DNA from: Minisyncoccota bacterium
Lineage (GTDB): Bacteria; Patescibacteriota; Microgenomatia; PFEM01; JAFGMK01
Direction: 5' to 3'
NCBI GenBank assembly: GCA_016927565.1
Contig: JAFGMK010000006.1
Span: forward strand, 1-37,941
Length of the DNA: 37,941 nt
Position 1 is the stretch's first letter; every line of letters begins with the position of its first letter. Of this stretch, positions 7,542 to 16,101 are shown one piece after another. The translations under genes were made by a program, and so were the position numbers. A model generated the notes under the pieces. The model ran no database searches and was not told the DNA's origin. It was given only the letters and a program-made list of their open reading frames with translations.

Positions 7542-9041
7542 CTACTTTAATTGTTGTAATTCTTCTAAAATTCTTACCATGGCAAAAGTATCTAGGGTGC
7601 AGTATTTACTAAGGTCTGAAATTATTTGCTTTTTTTGTTCTTGATTTTTACCCTTTAGAAAAGTCTGGGTCCATGTTCTTCTGGAGGCTAAACCATCTGA
7701 AACCATTAATTCTTTATAACTTAAATCGGGGCAAAGAACCGGCAATACATTTTTAATTGAAGCGCTTCCAAAAAAATCTTTGTCAAAAAACCACATTTCA
7801 GAAAATAGAGTCATTAGATCCATTATTCTTTCGTTTAGTCTATCTAAAAATTCTTTGTATTCAGGATACAGATTGGCCATTCTCTCATTACATCCTTTTT
7901 CATAACTCATATTCCAAGTAAGTACAGTTCCTGTATCTCCAATGTCTTGTTTTAGTTTTTGTAAAAGGGCCGGCGTTGGATTTGAGTTTTCTTGATATAA
8001 ATATTCAGCGTGTTTTACCTCTGCTCCAGGAGAGTCGATAACATGAAGTGAATACTGGAACGGATAATCCTTGTATGGACTTAAGCCATCAAAATCAGGG
8101 ATTATAGACGAGAAGGTTTCATAATCAAAAAAATACAGTGGGTATTGAAAAGTGTCTAGAAACTCTTTTATTTTCTCTTTTTCAAGAATCCTTTGGTTTT
8201 CCCTCGTCGTTTTTACTTGAGCCAGTTGTTTATCTCTTAAGCATTCCTCATCAGGAATGTCTTTCAAGAAAGTAATTCCTGCGTCTTCAAGTTTACCAAT
8301 TTGCTCGGCACTTGGGTAACTGAGTGAATAAATACTGTAAGGATCTAAATTAGGATTTAAGCTCTTGTAGATATCAAGCCACTCGGCAAGCCAGTTAACT
8401 CTTGGCACTTCCAGTTGATTTGCAAAACGTAGGGAGAGGTCGGGCATCTTATTTTGGGCCAAAACATCAAAGGCTTTTTGAACCTGCTCTTCTGTAATCT
8501 CAGAGAGCGCATGAACGGCACCAGTAACATCCGTTTTTTGGGTAAGCTGAGCGGAATCAATATTTCCTTCCCGAACATATTCCCTGTTAGCATGAATTAC
8601 TGCTATGTTTCTTACTTTTATTCCGGCTTTTGTGAGAACAGCTAATTGAAACGCCAAATCATATTCATGTTCTGGTTTTGCCTTGCTTGAAGATTTTATT
8701 TCAATAAGATCAAAAGTATCTTTCGAAGCTCTATCAAGCACGTCAACAATACAAGTAATCCCATCTGCCTCAAATCTTCCCTGTAAAATGGTCTTTGCAC
8801 CAGCTTTCAGTGTCGCGGCAGTCCTTGCCGGCAAAGAAATATATTCATCGTAGCTACTAAATCCAAGCCTCGTCGCTTCCGGAAACAACTCTTCTGCGTA
8901 TTTTTCAAAATCATGCCCAACATCAAACATTTCCTGAGTAGCCTCGTCAATGGCCGGAAGTTTCTCTTTTTGGTACTTTTTCAGCCACAGCCACGCAGGA
9001 TGTCTTAAAAAAAGCATGTAGTCTGACTTTGAGAGGATCAC
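7542..9041 (-). CDS. DUF2779-type protein: PD-(D/E)XK nuclease plus DEDD exonuclease
   Basis: The 499-aa product has two nuclease-like parts. The N-terminal 200 residues resemble Cas4/RecB-type PD-(D/E)XK enzymes: IVDVLDR followed by DLIEIKSSSK and a later Gln helix (YDLAFQLAVL). From about residue 300 a DnaQ-like DEDD exonuclease begins with YFFDYETFSS, continues with VLTWNMSYEKGC, and closes with YCTLDTFAMVRIL, where the Tyr and Asp fit motif III. This layout matches proteins annotated with DUF2779. The start is GTG at 9041. It lies inside the defence operon, 21 nt after the DUF2130 gene. Combined end-processing of foreign DNA or RNA is plausible; substrate unknown. Confidence 0.82.
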   Translation of the reverse strand: MILSKSDYMLFLRHPAWLWLKKYQKEKLPAIDEATQEMFDVGHDFEKYAEELFPEATRLGFSSYDEYISLPARTAATLKAGAKTILQGRFEADGITCIVDVLDRASKDTFDLIEIKSSSKAKPEHEYDLAFQLAVLTKAGIKVRNIAVIHANREYVREGNIDSAQLTQKTDVTGAVHALSEITEEQVQKAFDVLAQNKMPDLSLRFANQLEVPRVNWLAEWLDIYKSLNPNLDPYSIYSLSYPSAEQIGKLEDAGITFLKDIPDEECLRDKQLAQVKTTRENQRILEKEKIKEFLDTFQYPLYFFDYETFSSIIPDFDGLSPYKDYPFQYSLHVIDSPGAEVKHAEYLYQENSNPTPALLQKLKQDIGDTGTVLTWNMSYEKGCNERMANLYPEYKEFLDRLNERIMDLMTLFSEMWFFDKDFFGSASIKNVLPVLCPDLSYKELMVSDGLASRRTWTQTFLKGKNQEQKKQIISDLSKYCTLDTFAMVRILEELQQLK

Positions 9042-9062
9042 TCTATAATTACACTATTTTAA

Positions 9063-10322
9063 TTATTTCTTTTTACTACTTTTTTCAAATGCTTTTGCAA
9101 CACTTGGACTATTGGCAGTTAGTCTCTTTATCGATAGATCATCTGCTTTATTATTTGCTAAACGTAAATTGTTATCGGATTTCAGTAAGTTTTCTTTAAC
9201 CTTGTTTAAGTGGTCTATCGTTTTATCAATCTCCTCTACTGCTTTGGCAAATTGCCTAGATGCTAAGTTATAATTTCTTGCAAATGCATTTTTAAATGCA
9301 TTCATGTTGTTTTCAAAGTTCGTAACATCAATATTTTGATTCTTGAGTCTTTGAATCTTTTTTCTAAGTTCTTGTGATTTTATATTTCCTTGCCGTAGGA
9401 AACCGATAATTGTAATAAAATGCTGTGGTCTAATTGAATACATACTGGGGTAATCAGTGACCGTTACGATATCATCATAAAACTCATTATCCTTCTCAAG
9501 AAGACTTACTAGAACAGCAAATTCACAATTTTTTTCCCTCCGATCCTTATCTAACTTTTTGAAAAAATCTTTATTTTTATGTTTGGATGCAGTAGTGTCA
9601 TCCTCGTTTTTCATCTCGAACATAATAGATAAAATTTCATTCCCATCTTCGTCAACCTCTCGATAAATATAATCTCCCTTTGAACCTGATTTAAATACGT
9701 TGTTATCCTTGCCAAATTGTGCATTGGGGAAAGCAAATGGACGTATCCTGTTAAACTCATTTTCGCAGTGTACTTCTAGAGACTCGCCGATCATTTTAGT
9801 ACTCATTCTTGAACGCATCTCTTTTAGAGATACTAGAGCAGTTTCACTTGCTTGTAATTTATCTTGTAGTTTTTGTTCACTTAGTTCTTTTTGATGTTTA
9901 ATCTCTTGAATTTCAAGCTCTTTATCACCCAGCTTCTTTCGATACTCTTTTTCTAGCTTTTGACGTTCCTCTAGAGATTTAACCTTGGTTTCAGATTTAA
10001 CTTGTTTTGTAATGCTTTCGAGTTTTGTGTTGAGTGCAGCTATTTCTTGATTTTTCTTCTCAAGTGCTTCTTTTGCTTTACTGATAATATCCTTTTCTTT
10101 AAGCCTGGCCTCGAGTTCTTTTTCTTTCGTTATGCTTCTTTTAGCTGCTTCAAGCCTTGAGTCAAATTCATCGGTTTCGATTGACTTAATGAGATTATCT
10201 ATTGTTGTTTTATCAATATCTGTTTCGTGTATTGATTTGAGATCAATAATGTCTCCCTTTTGAGCATCTTCTTGCAGTACCAGAGTATTCTTATCTTGGA
10301 TAGATACCTTAACTTTTTTCAT
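9063..10322 (-). CDS. DUF2130 coiled-coil protein with nuclease-like C-terminal domain
   Basis: The first half (about residues 40-170) is a long coiled coil rich in Glu, Lys and Gln. The second half is the DUF2130 domain: ENEFNRIRPFAFPNAQFGKD, then SIMFEMKNEDDTTASKHKNKDFFKKLDKDRREKNCEFAVLVS in two pieces. The Glu-x-Lys with surrounding strands (FEMKNED) is compatible with a PD-(D/E)XK-type fold. The tail is again helical (FAKAVEEIDKTIDHLNKVKEN). DUF2130 proteins have no firmly established role that I know of. Many homologues start with a CxxC ribbon, which this ORF lacks; an orphan CxxC stretch lies directly upstream. The gene sits 72 nt after the OLD gene in the operon. Confidence 0.8.
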   Translation of the reverse strand: MKKVKVSIQDKNTLVLQEDAQKGDIIDLKSIHETDIDKTTIDNLIKSIETDEFDSRLEAAKRSITKEKELEARLKEKDIISKAKEALEKKNQEIAALNTKLESITKQVKSETKVKSLEERQKLEKEYRKKLGDKELEIQEIKHQKELSEQKLQDKLQASETALVSLKEMRSRMSTKMIGESLEVHCENEFNRIRPFAFPNAQFGKDNNVFKSGSKGDYIYREVDEDGNEILSIMFEMKNEDDTTASKHKNKDFFKKLDKDRREKNCEFAVLVSLLEKDNEFYDDIVTVTDYPSMYSIRPQHFITIIGFLRQGNIKSQELRKKIQRLKNQNIDVTNFENNMNAFKNAFARNYNLASRQFAKAVEEIDKTIDHLNKVKENLLKSDNNLRLANNKADDLSIKRLTANSPSVAKAFEKSSKKK

Positions 10323-10394
10323 TTATTAGCTTTTCTTTAGGCTTATACACCTTAGTTGGCTCAAATGATTTATTACAGTAGAAACAAGTATTTG

Positions 10395-12266
10395 TTATCT
10401 GCCATTATTTTCTATCTCATTAAACATTTTGACTATGTCATCAGGAATATCATTTTTGTCGGTGATGTATTCTGTCATGTATCGCGCACAATCTTTTTTG
10501 GACGGTAAATAGTCTGTTCTATTTTCATCTTGATTAACTTTGTCGCGCAGCAGCTTTTCGAATTTGTTCTCAGATTCTTCTCCCAAATTAGACCTCATGT
10601 CTTTCAAATTCTGATCGCTCAATTCGACCCCGCATTTTTCTTTAACTAGTTTAATCCAGTATTTATCATCTATACTATCTTCCAGGTTATATTGTCCTAC
10701 CAGGAAAATATTGTCTCCGGATGCTTTTGTGTCGCTGTCCAGTAAATAATACACACAATCATTTGGGTCTTTGAAATCCTGCATCATCTTTTCAAATAGT
10801 TTTTTATTTTCAGTCCACCTGTGGCCTCCGCCTAAACCCACGAATTGTACGGAGTCATCTTCAATAGACCTATCAAAATAAAGTTTATAAAAGTGTGGTA
10901 TTAGAATTTCGTCTGAGTCGCCTTCGCCTGCAATAAATATATCGTAAAAAAGAAAGTCGCTATTTTTGATACCGAGACTATCATGGACATCTGACACTGA
11001 GGAACAACTAGTAACGGCAGTGTATTTATTTGCCAACTGAACCTTTTGAATCGTTTCTAATTGCGATTTATCGACAAATACCGTGGAATGAGTACTGATA
11101 AAAGTTTGAAAAACCCCGCCGGATAATTGCTTAATGATTTCGTAAAAACTTCTCTTTTCTGGAGGATAGAGGTGCACTTCTGGCTCATCAAAACCCCACA
11201 AAAACTTCTTAGCCTTTGCCTCGTCGTTTATCCCTTTCATAGCGCCAAGTCTCATAAACGCAAATCCTATTTGTTTTTTCACGCCATCACCCTGCGACTC
11301 AAGTCTTACGCTTCCATCAGAATGGCCTTTTTCGACTGATATTTCAGATATGCTCTCATCTGATTTAAAAAATACCTTCGCTTTAATAGCTGTAATCGTA
11401 GGTAATCCCGAGAGTATTTCTCCAATCTTTTTTTTTAATTCTTCATTAACTTTGCTTGTAGCCTCTTGACCTAACCGTTCAGCTTCTTCCTTAAGTTTTG
11501 TACCGTATTCATCAACGACTGTAGCCATAGTATCTTTTGCCATATTTTCAACACTCTTTAGAGTTATTTCTCGCCAATCGATATATCTATATATGGGAAA
11601 AAACTGTCGATCCTTTTTCGCAAAATCCTCGTAGGTAGACCATTGGTCTGAAGTGGCAAGTCGATTGTAGATTGCACGAAACTTCTCTATGTTTTTAAAT
11701 CTGCCTTTTTCGTTGTCGTTGATTATATCTTTATCAGAAATCCCAATATTCTTTATGAGCCTATTAAGGGTCGTTTGGTTTTGTTGCCAAAGCTGTTTTT
11801 TTTCATCCTTTGCGCATATTAGATATCTCCCAGCAGGAAATTGGTCGCTAAACTGCCTAATTAACACAATTTCTTCATCGGAGTAGCTTTCTATAGACCA
11901 CTTCAGATGATTTGAGGCAATCTCATCGAAATCTTCTTCAAAATCTCCGTCCTGTTTTTGAAATACTCCAACCACAACAATTGATTTTTCTCGTCCAGAC
12001 TCGAATAACGGAATATCCAACTGACTAAATATCTCTTCATATCTATCTGTCTCTATTGGAGTTGTAGATAAATCTGAGGTCTCGTGCCCTTCTTGGACTA
12101 AGTTGGGCAAGCTTTTTTCGTCCAGAAGCAATCCAATTGCCTTTAGTATAGTGGATTTCCCAGAATCAGTCTGTCCAATAAAAGTATTCGGGAGGCCCTC
12201 GTTAAATTTCAGGATCAAGTCTCTACAGCTTTTATAATTAATAATCGCAATTTTTTTCAAGTACAT
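10395..12266 (-). CDS. OLD-family ATPase/TOPRIM endonuclease
   Basis: The 623-aa product begins with an SMC/RecF-like ATPase. Walker A is at residues 31-39 (GQTDSGKST), and an ABC-type Walker B region appears further on (FDEPEVHLYP) followed by the switch histidine strand (FISTHS). After it comes a TOPRIM domain with FIAGEGDSDEILIP and the Asp pair in YYLLDSDTKA. This is the architecture of phage P2 OLD and of GajA, whose nuclease activity is tied to nucleotide state. No UvrD-like GajB partner is next to it, so it is not a canonical Gabija system. Its start shares one base with the stop of the restriction-methylation gene (TAATG), so the two are coupled. Confidence 0.88.
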   Translation of the reverse strand: MYLKKIAIINYKSCRDLILKFNEGLPNTFIGQTDSGKSTILKAIGLLLDEKSLPNLVQEGHETSDLSTTPIETDRYEEIFSQLDIPLFESGREKSIVVVGVFQKQDGDFEEDFDEIASNHLKWSIESYSDEEIVLIRQFSDQFPAGRYLICAKDEKKQLWQQNQTTLNRLIKNIGISDKDIINDNEKGRFKNIEKFRAIYNRLATSDQWSTYEDFAKKDRQFFPIYRYIDWREITLKSVENMAKDTMATVVDEYGTKLKEEAERLGQEATSKVNEELKKKIGEILSGLPTITAIKAKVFFKSDESISEISVEKGHSDGSVRLESQGDGVKKQIGFAFMRLGAMKGINDEAKAKKFLWGFDEPEVHLYPPEKRSFYEIIKQLSGGVFQTFISTHSTVFVDKSQLETIQKVQLANKYTAVTSCSSVSDVHDSLGIKNSDFLFYDIFIAGEGDSDEILIPHFYKLYFDRSIEDDSVQFVGLGGGHRWTENKKLFEKMMQDFKDPNDCVYYLLDSDTKASGDNIFLVGQYNLEDSIDDKYWIKLVKEKCGVELSDQNLKDMRSNLGEESENKFEKLLRDKVNQDENRTDYLPSKKDCARYMTEYITDKNDIPDDIVKMFNEIENNGR

Positions 12267-15200
12267 TATTCTGCTATCCCCTTATCAATCTCTTCCATAA
12301 TGTTACCTGTCTCTTTGAGTACCACAATCATCTTTTGATAATGCTCAATATCCGGGTTCGTGAGAGTTCTATCTTTTCGGTCCTTTAACCATTTTTGAGC
12401 TGGCTGATAACCACCAATCCGGAAATTCCAAGCAACTTCCGGTACCTTGCCAAAATATTGCTCGTCGTTTATAAACACTTTTCCCTCTTTGTATTCTGGC
12501 TTTTTCTCAACGATATTACTTCCCGTGACCGGATAGGTAGTGGCAAATTTGTTTACTTTCAGTGATTCAAGCAGGTGTAATTCACGCAATTGTCTACCAA
12601 ATTTCACAAGCCTTTCAAAAGTCTTTTTATTTTTTGGATATGGAACCCTAGGAAAACCCTTTTTCAAAAATTCTTGATACGTCTTTCTATATCTGGGTGA
12701 GTATAAGACTGCATAAATATAATCAATAATATCCTCAGGAGAAACTTTACCAACAATTTTTTCTATCCTATCAACTATTTCCTTTTCAAGATTTGGTCTG
12801 CGGGACCCATCAGTATTATAAAAATAAAGAGGTAATACATAACCAATTTCACTGGTTTTATTAGACACTAGAGTCGACTCAACTATGTTTCGAGAAATAA
12901 AAACATGTTGATATGAATCGCTAGCTTTAACCTGTCGCAAAACAACTAAAGCCAAATTGTCTTTTATTAGATGGTTCATCACTTCGCCTCTTGGCATACA
13001 GTGAAAACCGCGAGAATTACCAGTATAAAATGTCCATCTTGTATCAAATGGTCGATAATCAATAGGAACTATCTTGTCTGCGCTGTAGTTTCCGATAACG
13101 TCTTTCTTTGCTAATTCAACTTTCCAATCTCTAACGTCTCTCCCCAAATTATATTTCGCGCGGAGAACTTCAGAATCAAAGACTTCAAAATCTCGGACTA
13201 CTTTAGCAATATCCTTTCTAGAATACTGGATAGACATTTTGTCACGAGCTGTTACTATCCCAACACTTGAGACTGGGAATAAAGCTTCCGTTGAAAAACC
13301 TTTTTCATAAACATCTCTTGTCTTTTTATCAATAACTATCCACTCATAATTTGGAGACAGAGGTTTTACTTTTTGCCACCTGATCGTATTTATGGCATTT
13401 TCATTTAAAAATGCGAATTTGCTTTTCCGGCTACCAAGAATATCAGCCCGATATATTTTGGAAAAGCTTTTCTTCTGATTAATTCTTTTTATGCCAACAA
13501 AAATAGCTACCCCTTGTTTAATGTTAAAAATATTTTTGTCAGGAGCTCCATCCGATGCTTTTTCTCTTTTATTAGCATTTCCATGCAGGTCCAAAACAAA
13601 TATCTCATTAAATGTCTTCATTAGGTGCCAACGCATACCACGAAACGTCGGGTTATCGATATATCCGTGGGCAGTGATCATGGCTACAATTCCCTCGCCA
13701 GTTCTCTCGATCATGCTTTCCGCAAATCGAATAAATTTTACATAGTCATCATTGAGCCATTTAGAATTTCTTTCCTTAAGCTTCCCGCCCGTAGGCTCTA
13801 GTTTATAAACGTCATGGCCATTGTAGTTTTTATTACTTGATTCACCAAAATATGGAGGGTTGCCAATTACAACCATGATTGGTTTTTTGTTTTTTATTTT
13901 CGAGGCCTCTTTTGATTCCTCAGCAATGCTTTCTGCCAAACCAAAAGCAGTAAGCAAATCTTGTTGTACGCTGGCCTCCTCCAACGAGTTAGTAAGATAA
14001 ATGCCCAAACGACGATTATTAAAGTACTTAAACCCCGTTTCTTTAAAAGCCATACTTAGCTTTAAGTGGGCAATAGTGTAAGGAGTCATCATCAGTTCAA
14101 AGCCGTATAGGCGAGGTAATAAATCGTGAAGTACATAAGGGTGCCAGCGTCCTTCTTGACCAGTTTTCCTTAGATGCTCAAAAATGTTGCGAATTACTTT
14201 ACTAATAAATGTCCCCGTACCTACAGCAGGATCAAGAATTTGAACCCTATGCAATCCTTTAACTGTTTTTGAGGTATCAGATAAACCGTCAGGCAGTTTA
14301 AACTCTTTCTTAAGAAGGCAGTCAACAGAGCGAACTATAAATTGAACCACGGGAAGCGGTGTGTAATAAGCACCCATTTCTTTACGAAGTTCTGGATCGT
14401 ATTCTTTTAGAAAGTCTTCATAAAAGTGAATTACCGGATCTGGTTCACTATGGGTTTCTCCCCATAAGTCAGTTTTATAATACTCCTTCATAAGCTCTTT
14501 GACATTTGCATGAGAAAAAACCTCACACATCTCGTCAACAATATATTCAAGCCGTCTATCAAAATTTGGCCCAACAATATGATCAAAAAAATGTCTCAAA
14601 AAAGGATTTGATTTAGGAATTAGATCGCGGGCTTCCTGTCGGGTAAAGTCTCCTTGAGACTTATCATTATCCCTAGCTGCAAAAAGGCCATAAACTAATG
14701 TTTGAGCATACATATCGGCAAAGGAATTTTTAGTCAGCTCATGAACAAGGAATTTTTTGATCGTCTCATAGACACGTAGAAGCTCTGCGTTTGTGTCCGA
14801 ATGTATTGAAAGGAATTGCCGAATATTATCTCTAATCCTTTGTGCCTTTCCTGCCATAATTTTAGCGAGATGTTTACCCGAAGTGATGGGCTCTTTTTGT
14901 GACTGAATAAAATCCAGAAGGGTTTTGGCAACGTGTCCATAACTTTCAGGGACGGGAGTGATTATTCGACTCCGTAAGTCGTAAATAGCTATTTTGATTG
15001 GTTCTTCGTAGCGGAGGCCATTTCTATAAAAACGAAATTCTACATAATCAGTAAGTACCAAATTTGTGTAGCCGTAATATCGACCCATCTGCTCTGATTT
15101 CTCGACTTTGTCCAAATTGATTCCTATATCCTTTGTTTCTATGTATAAAATAGGTATATCATTCTTAAGCACAACAAAATCAGGCTTATTGCCTTGTCTG

Positions 15201-15358
15201 GCTTTATCATCGTGACCGATACGCTTGACGTTAATTGATTCAAAAATTCCTTTAAGGAGTATCTCAAAATTAGTGCGATATCCCATTTCACTCGTTTCTT
15301 TGTGAGAAAACTTTGAGGAAATTGCTTGAATGTAATCGTTAAAATGTTGATTGGTCAT
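12266..15358 (-). CDS. Type IIG-like restriction enzyme / N6-adenine methyltransferase
   Basis: This single 1030-aa chain probably both cuts and methylates DNA. The N-terminal 100 residues hold a PD-(D/E)XK site (GNKPDFVVLKNDIPILYIETK; Asp and Glu-x-Lys). A helical part follows to about residue 330. The gamma-class methylase core has motif I ILDPAVGTGTF and motif IV VIGNPPYFGES. The remaining 400 residues would contain the target-recognition domain. The layout resembles Eco57I/type ISP-related enzymes without the helicase. The start ATG overlaps the stop of the LexA-like gene by 4 nt, so repressor and enzyme are made from one message. No separate specificity or methylase gene is adjacent. The recognition sequence cannot be read from sequence. 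Confidence 0.88.
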   Translation of the reverse strand: MTNQHFNDYIQAISSKFSHKETSEMGYRTNFEILLKGIFESINVKRIGHDDKARQGNKPDFVVLKNDIPILYIETKDIGINLDKVEKSEQMGRYYGYTNLVLTDYVEFRFYRNGLRYEEPIKIAIYDLRSRIITPVPESYGHVAKTLLDFIQSQKEPITSGKHLAKIMAGKAQRIRDNIRQFLSIHSDTNAELLRVYETIKKFLVHELTKNSFADMYAQTLVYGLFAARDNDKSQGDFTRQEARDLIPKSNPFLRHFFDHIVGPNFDRRLEYIVDEMCEVFSHANVKELMKEYYKTDLWGETHSEPDPVIHFYEDFLKEYDPELRKEMGAYYTPLPVVQFIVRSVDCLLKKEFKLPDGLSDTSKTVKGLHRVQILDPAVGTGTFISKVIRNIFEHLRKTGQEGRWHPYVLHDLLPRLYGFELMMTPYTIAHLKLSMAFKETGFKYFNNRRLGIYLTNSLEEASVQQDLLTAFGLAESIAEESKEASKIKNKKPIMVVIGNPPYFGESSNKNYNGHDVYKLEPTGGKLKERNSKWLNDDYVKFIRFAESMIERTGEGIVAMITAHGYIDNPTFRGMRWHLMKTFNEIFVLDLHGNANKREKASDGAPDKNIFNIKQGVAIFVGIKRINQKKSFSKIYRADILGSRKSKFAFLNENAINTIRWQKVKPLSPNYEWIVIDKKTRDVYEKGFSTEALFPVSSVGIVTARDKMSIQYSRKDIAKVVRDFEVFDSEVLRAKYNLGRDVRDWKVELAKKDVIGNYSADKIVPIDYRPFDTRWTFYTGNSRGFHCMPRGEVMNHLIKDNLALVVLRQVKASDSYQHVFISRNIVESTLVSNKTSEIGYVLPLYFYNTDGSRRPNLEKEIVDRIEKIVGKVSPEDIIDYIYAVLYSPRYRKTYQEFLKKGFPRVPYPKNKKTFERLVKFGRQLRELHLLESLKVNKFATTYPVTGSNIVEKKPEYKEGKVFINDEQYFGKVPEVAWNFRIGGYQPAQKWLKDRKDRTLTNPDIEHYQKMIVVLKETGNIMEEIDKGIAE

Positions 15359-15984
15359 TTCTGTTTGATTACTTGGGTTACTTTCCCATTAATCATAAAG
15401 TTATCATTCATGTTAATAACAATTGGCGGGTAATTCTCATCACTTGATTCAGATAAGAGCAAAATCTGACTGTTCTTGGTATTCTTGACAAACTTTTTAA
15501 TATTGGCACAGTCATCGATAATCGATAAAACATAATCGTTATTTCTTGGAGTACGATCTTTATAATCAACGATTACAAAATCCCCGTCTTCAATGCTTTT
15601 ACCATTGATATCTGCCTTATTCATGGAATTGCCGATAGCGCGAAGGGCGAAAATGTTTCTATTTCTTGCCAGTAAGCTAGAAGAAACTTTAAGATGGCCT
15701 TGAATTTTGTCTTCGGCAAAAGCGCAAGCCTGGCCACAATTAGCGCAACCAAAAACAGGGATATTTGTCAATTTTGGTTGAAGAACCTTGGAAGCTTTAA
15801 TTGTTTCTAAAACATTAAGATTTTTATCTAATTTAAGGTGGCCTTTTTTCTGGAGCTGTTGGAGATGATGCTTAACCTTTTGGGGATGGTTGATACCTAC
15901 CATTTTCCCGATTTCCCTGAGGCTCAATTTAGACAGATCTCTGGTCTTGGCTATTCTTAAAAGCTGTCGCTGGGTTTTATGCAT
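15355..15984 (-). CDS. LexA/CI-like self-cleaving repressor
   Basis: I choose the ATG at 15984, six codons inside the track ORF, because a TATAAT box ends 6 nt before it; the product is 209 aa. Residues 18-50 form a LexA-like winged helix (LSLREIGKMVGINHPQKVKHHL). The C-terminal S24 peptidase has Ser120 in GNSMN and Lys163/164 in NIKKF. The likely autocleavage site is Cys83-Gly84 (ANCGQA), 36 residues before the serine, as in UmuD and phage repressors. The extra cysteines near this site (CANCGQAC) are unusual. The gene heads the nine-gene operon with ATGA overlap to the restriction gene. DNA damage could therefore release the whole operon, and possibly the divergent phage-like module. Repression of these genes is inferred. 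Confidence 0.88.
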   Translation of the reverse strand: MHKTQRQLLRIAKTRDLSKLSLREIGKMVGINHPQKVKHHLQQLQKKGHLKLDKNLNVLETIKASKVLQPKLTNIPVFGCANCGQACAFAEDKIQGHLKVSSSLLARNRNIFALRAIGNSMNKADINGKSIEDGDFVIVDYKDRTPRNNDYVLSIIDDCANIKKFVKNTKNSQILLLSESSDENYPPIVINMNDNFMINGKVTQVIKQK

Positions 15985-16019
15985 GGCTCGATTATACCAC
16001 AAAATCTAATCAAACCCAA
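15985..16019 (-). promoter_or_regulatory. Promoter of the LexA-like gene and defence operon (leaderless)
   Basis: On the minus strand TTGGGT (plus 16014-16019), a 17-nt spacer and a perfect TATAAT (plus 15991-15996) are followed by 6 nt and the ATG at 15984. Transcription would begin on or next to the A of the ATG, which makes a leaderless message. No Shine-Dalgarno is present. Confidence 0.65.
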
Positions 16020-16023
16020 CAAT

Positions 16024-16035
16024 CGTCAATTGACG
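16024..16035. promoter_or_regulatory. Palindromic operator candidate CGTCAATTGACG
   Basis: A perfect 12-bp palindrome lies between the repressor promoter and the divergent plus-strand promoter. Its half-site (TTGACG) recurs imperfectly 4 nt later as TTGACA, the -35 of the plus promoter. Binding by the LexA-like protein is inferred from position. Confidence 0.5.
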
Positions 16036-16038
16036 CTC

Positions 16039-16067
16039 TTGACAGGATTTGGTATTTATGCTATTTT
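16039..16067 (+). promoter_or_regulatory. Promoter of the phage-like module
   Basis: TTGACA at 16039-16044, a 17-nt spacer and TATTTT at 16062-16067 form a good sigma70-type promoter reading into the HNH and terminase genes. It lies 4 nt from the palindrome, so bound repressor would cover its -35 side. Confidence 0.55.
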
Positions 16068-16101
16068 GGCTTAATAGTTATTTACCATAGGAGGACAGGC
16101 T

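Noticed and set aside
10025-10033. TTGTGTTGA, matching the sequence before recombinase copy 2, as an internal att site
   Set aside because: It lies in the coiled-coil coding region of the DUF2130 gene, and a 9-base match can occur by chance in 38 kb.
10395-12266. Canonical Gabija system
   Set aside because: The OLD protein resembles GajA in layout, but no UvrD-like GajB helicase is adjacent.
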